Positions 6,362 through 8,297 of a DNA stretch of 8,297 nt are shown here, piece by piece. The first letter of the stretch is position 1; each line of letters starts with the position of its first letter. The stretch lies in contig DATKEU010000205.1 of the NCBI GenBank assembly GCA_035544495.1, positions 1 to 8,297 on the forward strand, given 5' to 3'. The notes under the pieces are model-generated. The model saw nothing but the letters and a program-made list of their open reading frames with translations, was not told where the DNA came from and did no database searches. The translations under genes were made by a program, and so were the position numbers. The DNA comes from DATKEU01 sp035544495. Lineage in GTDB: Bacteria > Myxococcota_A > Polyangia > Fen-1088.

Positions 6362-8297
6362 CTAGCCTGGCATCGCGCAGCTCTCGGCGCCGGCGGCCGG
6401 CAGGTAGCACTCGCGCGTGTAGTCGATGACCATGCGGTCGGTGTTGAAGCGCCAGCCGAGGGTGCGGATGGTGCGTTTCATGCGCTCGACCCAGCCGCGC
6501 GGGACGCCTTGCTCGTCGCGAGCGTAGTAGAGCGGGATCACCGCGTTCTCCAGCGTGTCGTACAGCGAGTGGGCGTCGCGGCGGTCCTGCTCGTCGACGG
6601 AGACGTGGGTGACGCCATCGCCGATGGCGAAGCCGTTCAGGCCGTCGTAGGCCTCGGCCCACCAGCCGTCCAGCACGGAGAAGTTCAGCCCGCCGTTCAG
6701 CAGCACCTTCTGCCCGCTGGTGCCGCTGGCTTCTTGCGGGCGCCGCGGGTTGTTCAACCAGACGTCGACGCCCTGGACCAGGTGGCGCCCGACGTTGATG
6801 TCGTAGTCCTCGATGAAGATCACCCGGTCGCGCAGCTCGGTGGCGAAGGTGGCGTCGTGCACCTGGCGGAGCACGTCCTGCCCGGGCCGATCGGCGGGGT
6901 GGGCCTTGCCCGAGAAGACCAGCTGCACGGGGCGCTCGGCGTCGGTCAGGATGCGGCGGATGCGCTCGTAGTCCTGGAAGATCAGGTTCGCGCGCTTGTA
7001 GGTGGCGAACCGGCGCGCGAAGCCGATGGTCAGCGCCTCCGGATCCAGCGCCGTCCCGGCGGCGGCCACCAGCTCGGCCGGATAGCCGGCGCGCTGCCGC
7101 TGCTCGGAGACCTTGCGCCGCACGAAGTGCACCAGCGCCGCCTTCAGCACCCGGTGGGTCTCCCACAGCTCGGCGTCGTGCACGCTGTCGATGCGCGCCC
7201 ACATCTGCGGATCGCTGAGGTGGTTGCGCCAGTCGCTGCCGATGTGGCGCGTGTAAAGGTCCTGCATGGCGGGCGCCAGCCAGGTGCGCACGTGAACGCC
7301 GTTGGTGATGTGTCCGACCGGAACCTCGTCCTCGCGCCGGTGCGGCCACAGCACCTGCCATGACTTGCGCGTGATGCGTCCGTGCAGCGCCGAGACGCCG
7401 TTCGCGTAGCGTGACATCTTGAACGCCAGCACGGTCATGCACAGCGCCTCGCGATGATCCTCCGGCCGGATGCGCCCGAGGCCCAGGAACTCCTGCTGCG
7501 ACAACCCCAGCGAGCGGCGCAGCGGCTCCAGGTGATCGTCGACCAGCTCGGGGGGAAAGCGGTCATGACCCGCGTCGACCGGCGTGTGCGTGGTGAAGAC
7601 GGTGCTCTGCGCGACGTCCTGGGCGCAGGTCCGGAAGTCGGCGCCGGTGACCTCCATGCGCAGGCGCGCGTACTCCAGCGTGGCGAAGGCGCTGTGCCCC
7701 TCGTTGAGGTGCAGCCCGCCCCACTGGATGCCGGCCGCGCGCAGGGCCCGCACGCCCCCCACGCCCAAGAGCAGCTCCTGCCGGATGCGCACGCGCTGGT
7801 CGCCGAAGTAAAGCCGCGCGGCCAGCTGGCGGTTCTCGTCGCTGTTGCCGTCGACGTCGGTGTCGAGGAGGAGCAGGCGGTTGCGCCCGACGTGGATCTC
7901 CCAGACCTGCGCCCGCAGCGTCTCGCGCGCGGACAGCGGCACCTCGACGATGATCGGCGCGCCGGTCGGCGTGCGCGCCGGCTCCGCGGGCAGAAGCTCC
8001 GCCGGCGAGCGGACGTACTCCGCGTGCTGCTGCCCGTCGCGCCCGATGCTCTGGCGAAAATACGACTCGCGGTAGAACAACCCCACCGCCACCAGCGGCA
8101 GGCCCAGGTCGGACGCGCTCTTCAGATGATCGCCGGCCAGCACGCCCAGGCCGCCGCTGTAGATGGGCAGCGATTCGTGGATGCCGAACTCGGCCGACAG
8201 GTAAGCGACGGGGCGGACGCGCAGCGGCCCGGCTTTCTGCGAGGCCCAGGTGCGGCTCGCCCCGAGATAGTCGCGCAGCTCGCGGTGGGCGCTGTCG
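6362..8297 (-). CDS. glgP: Alpha-glucan (glycogen) phosphorylase, GT35 family (5' end beyond window)
   Basis: This cytoplasmic enzyme splits the terminal alpha-1,4 bond of glycogen or maltodextrin with phosphate, giving glucose-1-phosphate. The visible part is 644 residues, with the stop TAG at 6362-6364. Near the edge is AYLSAEFGIHESLPIYSGGL (31-50 of the visible part), then GVLAGDHLKSASDLG, the signature of the compact bacterial branch of the family. Further motifs are HLNEGHSAF, VFTTHTPVDAGHDRF and HITNGVHVRTW. The phosphate-binding RRFATYKR holds R429 and K434, equivalent to Arg569 and Lys574 of rabbit muscle phosphorylase. The cofactor site EASGTSGQKVLLNGG carries the pyridoxal-phosphate Lys at codon 6709-6707 (visible residue 530), followed by FSVLDGWWAEAY. 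The family is usually over 800 residues, so perhaps 100-200 are missing upstream. All key residues seen are intact. It is not evidently linked to the chemosensory genes. Confidence 0.96.
   Translation of the reverse strand, partial: DSAHRELRDYLGASRTWASQKAGPLRVRPVAYLSAEFGIHESLPIYSGGLGVLAGDHLKSASDLGLPLVAVGLFYRESYFRQSIGRDGQQHAEYVRSPAELLPAEPARTPTGAPIIVEVPLSARETLRAQVWEIHVGRNRLLLLDTDVDGNSDENRQLAARLYFGDQRVRIRQELLLGVGGVRALRAAGIQWGGLHLNEGHSAFATLEYARLRMEVTGADFRTCAQDVAQSTVFTTHTPVDAGHDRFPPELVDDHLEPLRRSLGLSQQEFLGLGRIRPEDHREALCMTVLAFKMSRYANGVSALHGRITRKSWQVLWPHRREDEVPVGHITNGVHVRTWLAPAMQDLYTRHIGSDWRNHLSDPQMWARIDSVHDAELWETHRVLKAALVHFVRRKVSEQRQRAGYPAELVAAAGTALDPEALTIGFARRFATYKRANLIFQDYERIRRILTDAERPVQLVFSGKAHPADRPGQDVLRQVHDATFATELRDRVIFIEDYDINVGRHLVQGVDVWLNNPRRPQEASGTSGQKVLLNGGLNFSVLDGWWAEAYDGLNGFAIGDGVTHVSVDEQDRRDAHSLYDTLENAVIPLYYARDEQGVPRGWVERMKRTIRTLGWRFNTDRMVIDYTRECYLPAAGAESCAMPG

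Noticed and set aside
6342..7442. Minus-strand 366-codon frame inside the phosphorylase gene
   Set aside because: Arg/Ala/Pro/His-rich shadow of the phosphorylase frame.
1..8297. CRISPR arrays, tRNA or rRNA genes, insertion sequences, defence or phage genes
   Set aside because: I saw no regularly spaced repeats, RNA gene signatures, terminal repeats or matching protein motifs on either strand.

Overview
The window is GC-rich (about 58-85 % in the rows I counted by hand). All five genes I can support lie on the minus strand, so gene order runs from high to low coordinates. GTG starts, very high third-position GC, a CHASE3 chemoreceptor and a CheR-TPR fusion suggest a soil-type proteobacterium or myxobacterium (Myxococcota is my best guess). 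That is inference; there is no rRNA or other marker here.

Region by region, in reading order: (1) 8297-6362 is the 3' three quarters of an alpha-glucan (glycogen) phosphorylase of the GT35 family, with the 5' end outside the window. (2) 6361-6255 is a short AT-richer gap. (3) 6254-3975 encodes a large multi-pass membrane protein that looks like a GT-C-fold, lipid-linked-sugar glycosyltransferase with a periplasmic C-terminal domain. Its GC is visibly lower than its neighbours'. (4) 3974-3880 is a 95-base gap with a weak candidate promoter and a ribosome binding site. (5) 3879-1 is a tightly packed chemosensory operon: CheW-like adaptor, CheR methyltransferase with C-terminal TPRs, a second CheW-like adaptor, and a CHASE3 methyl-accepting chemotaxis protein cut by the window edge.

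The chemosensory genes overlap by four bases (GTGA) at two junctions and are two bases apart at the third, so they are almost certainly co-transcribed and translationally coupled. One CheR-TPR, two different CheW proteins and one membrane receptor recall the Wsp system of Pseudomonas and the Frz system of Myxococcus, which control surface behaviour rather than ordinary swimming. A CheA kinase, a CheB methylesterase and an output regulator would be expected beyond position 1; they are not visible here. The phosphorylase (glycogen breakdown to glucose-1-phosphate) and the glycosyltransferase (envelope glycan) have no evident functional tie to the chemosensory genes.

I see no RNA genes, CRISPR array, insertion sequence, prophage or defence genes. 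No clearly new biological system is visible. The most interesting parts are the HAMP-poor CHASE3 receptor with an altered signalling tip, and the compositionally distinct glycosyltransferase with a periplasmic CxxC motif.
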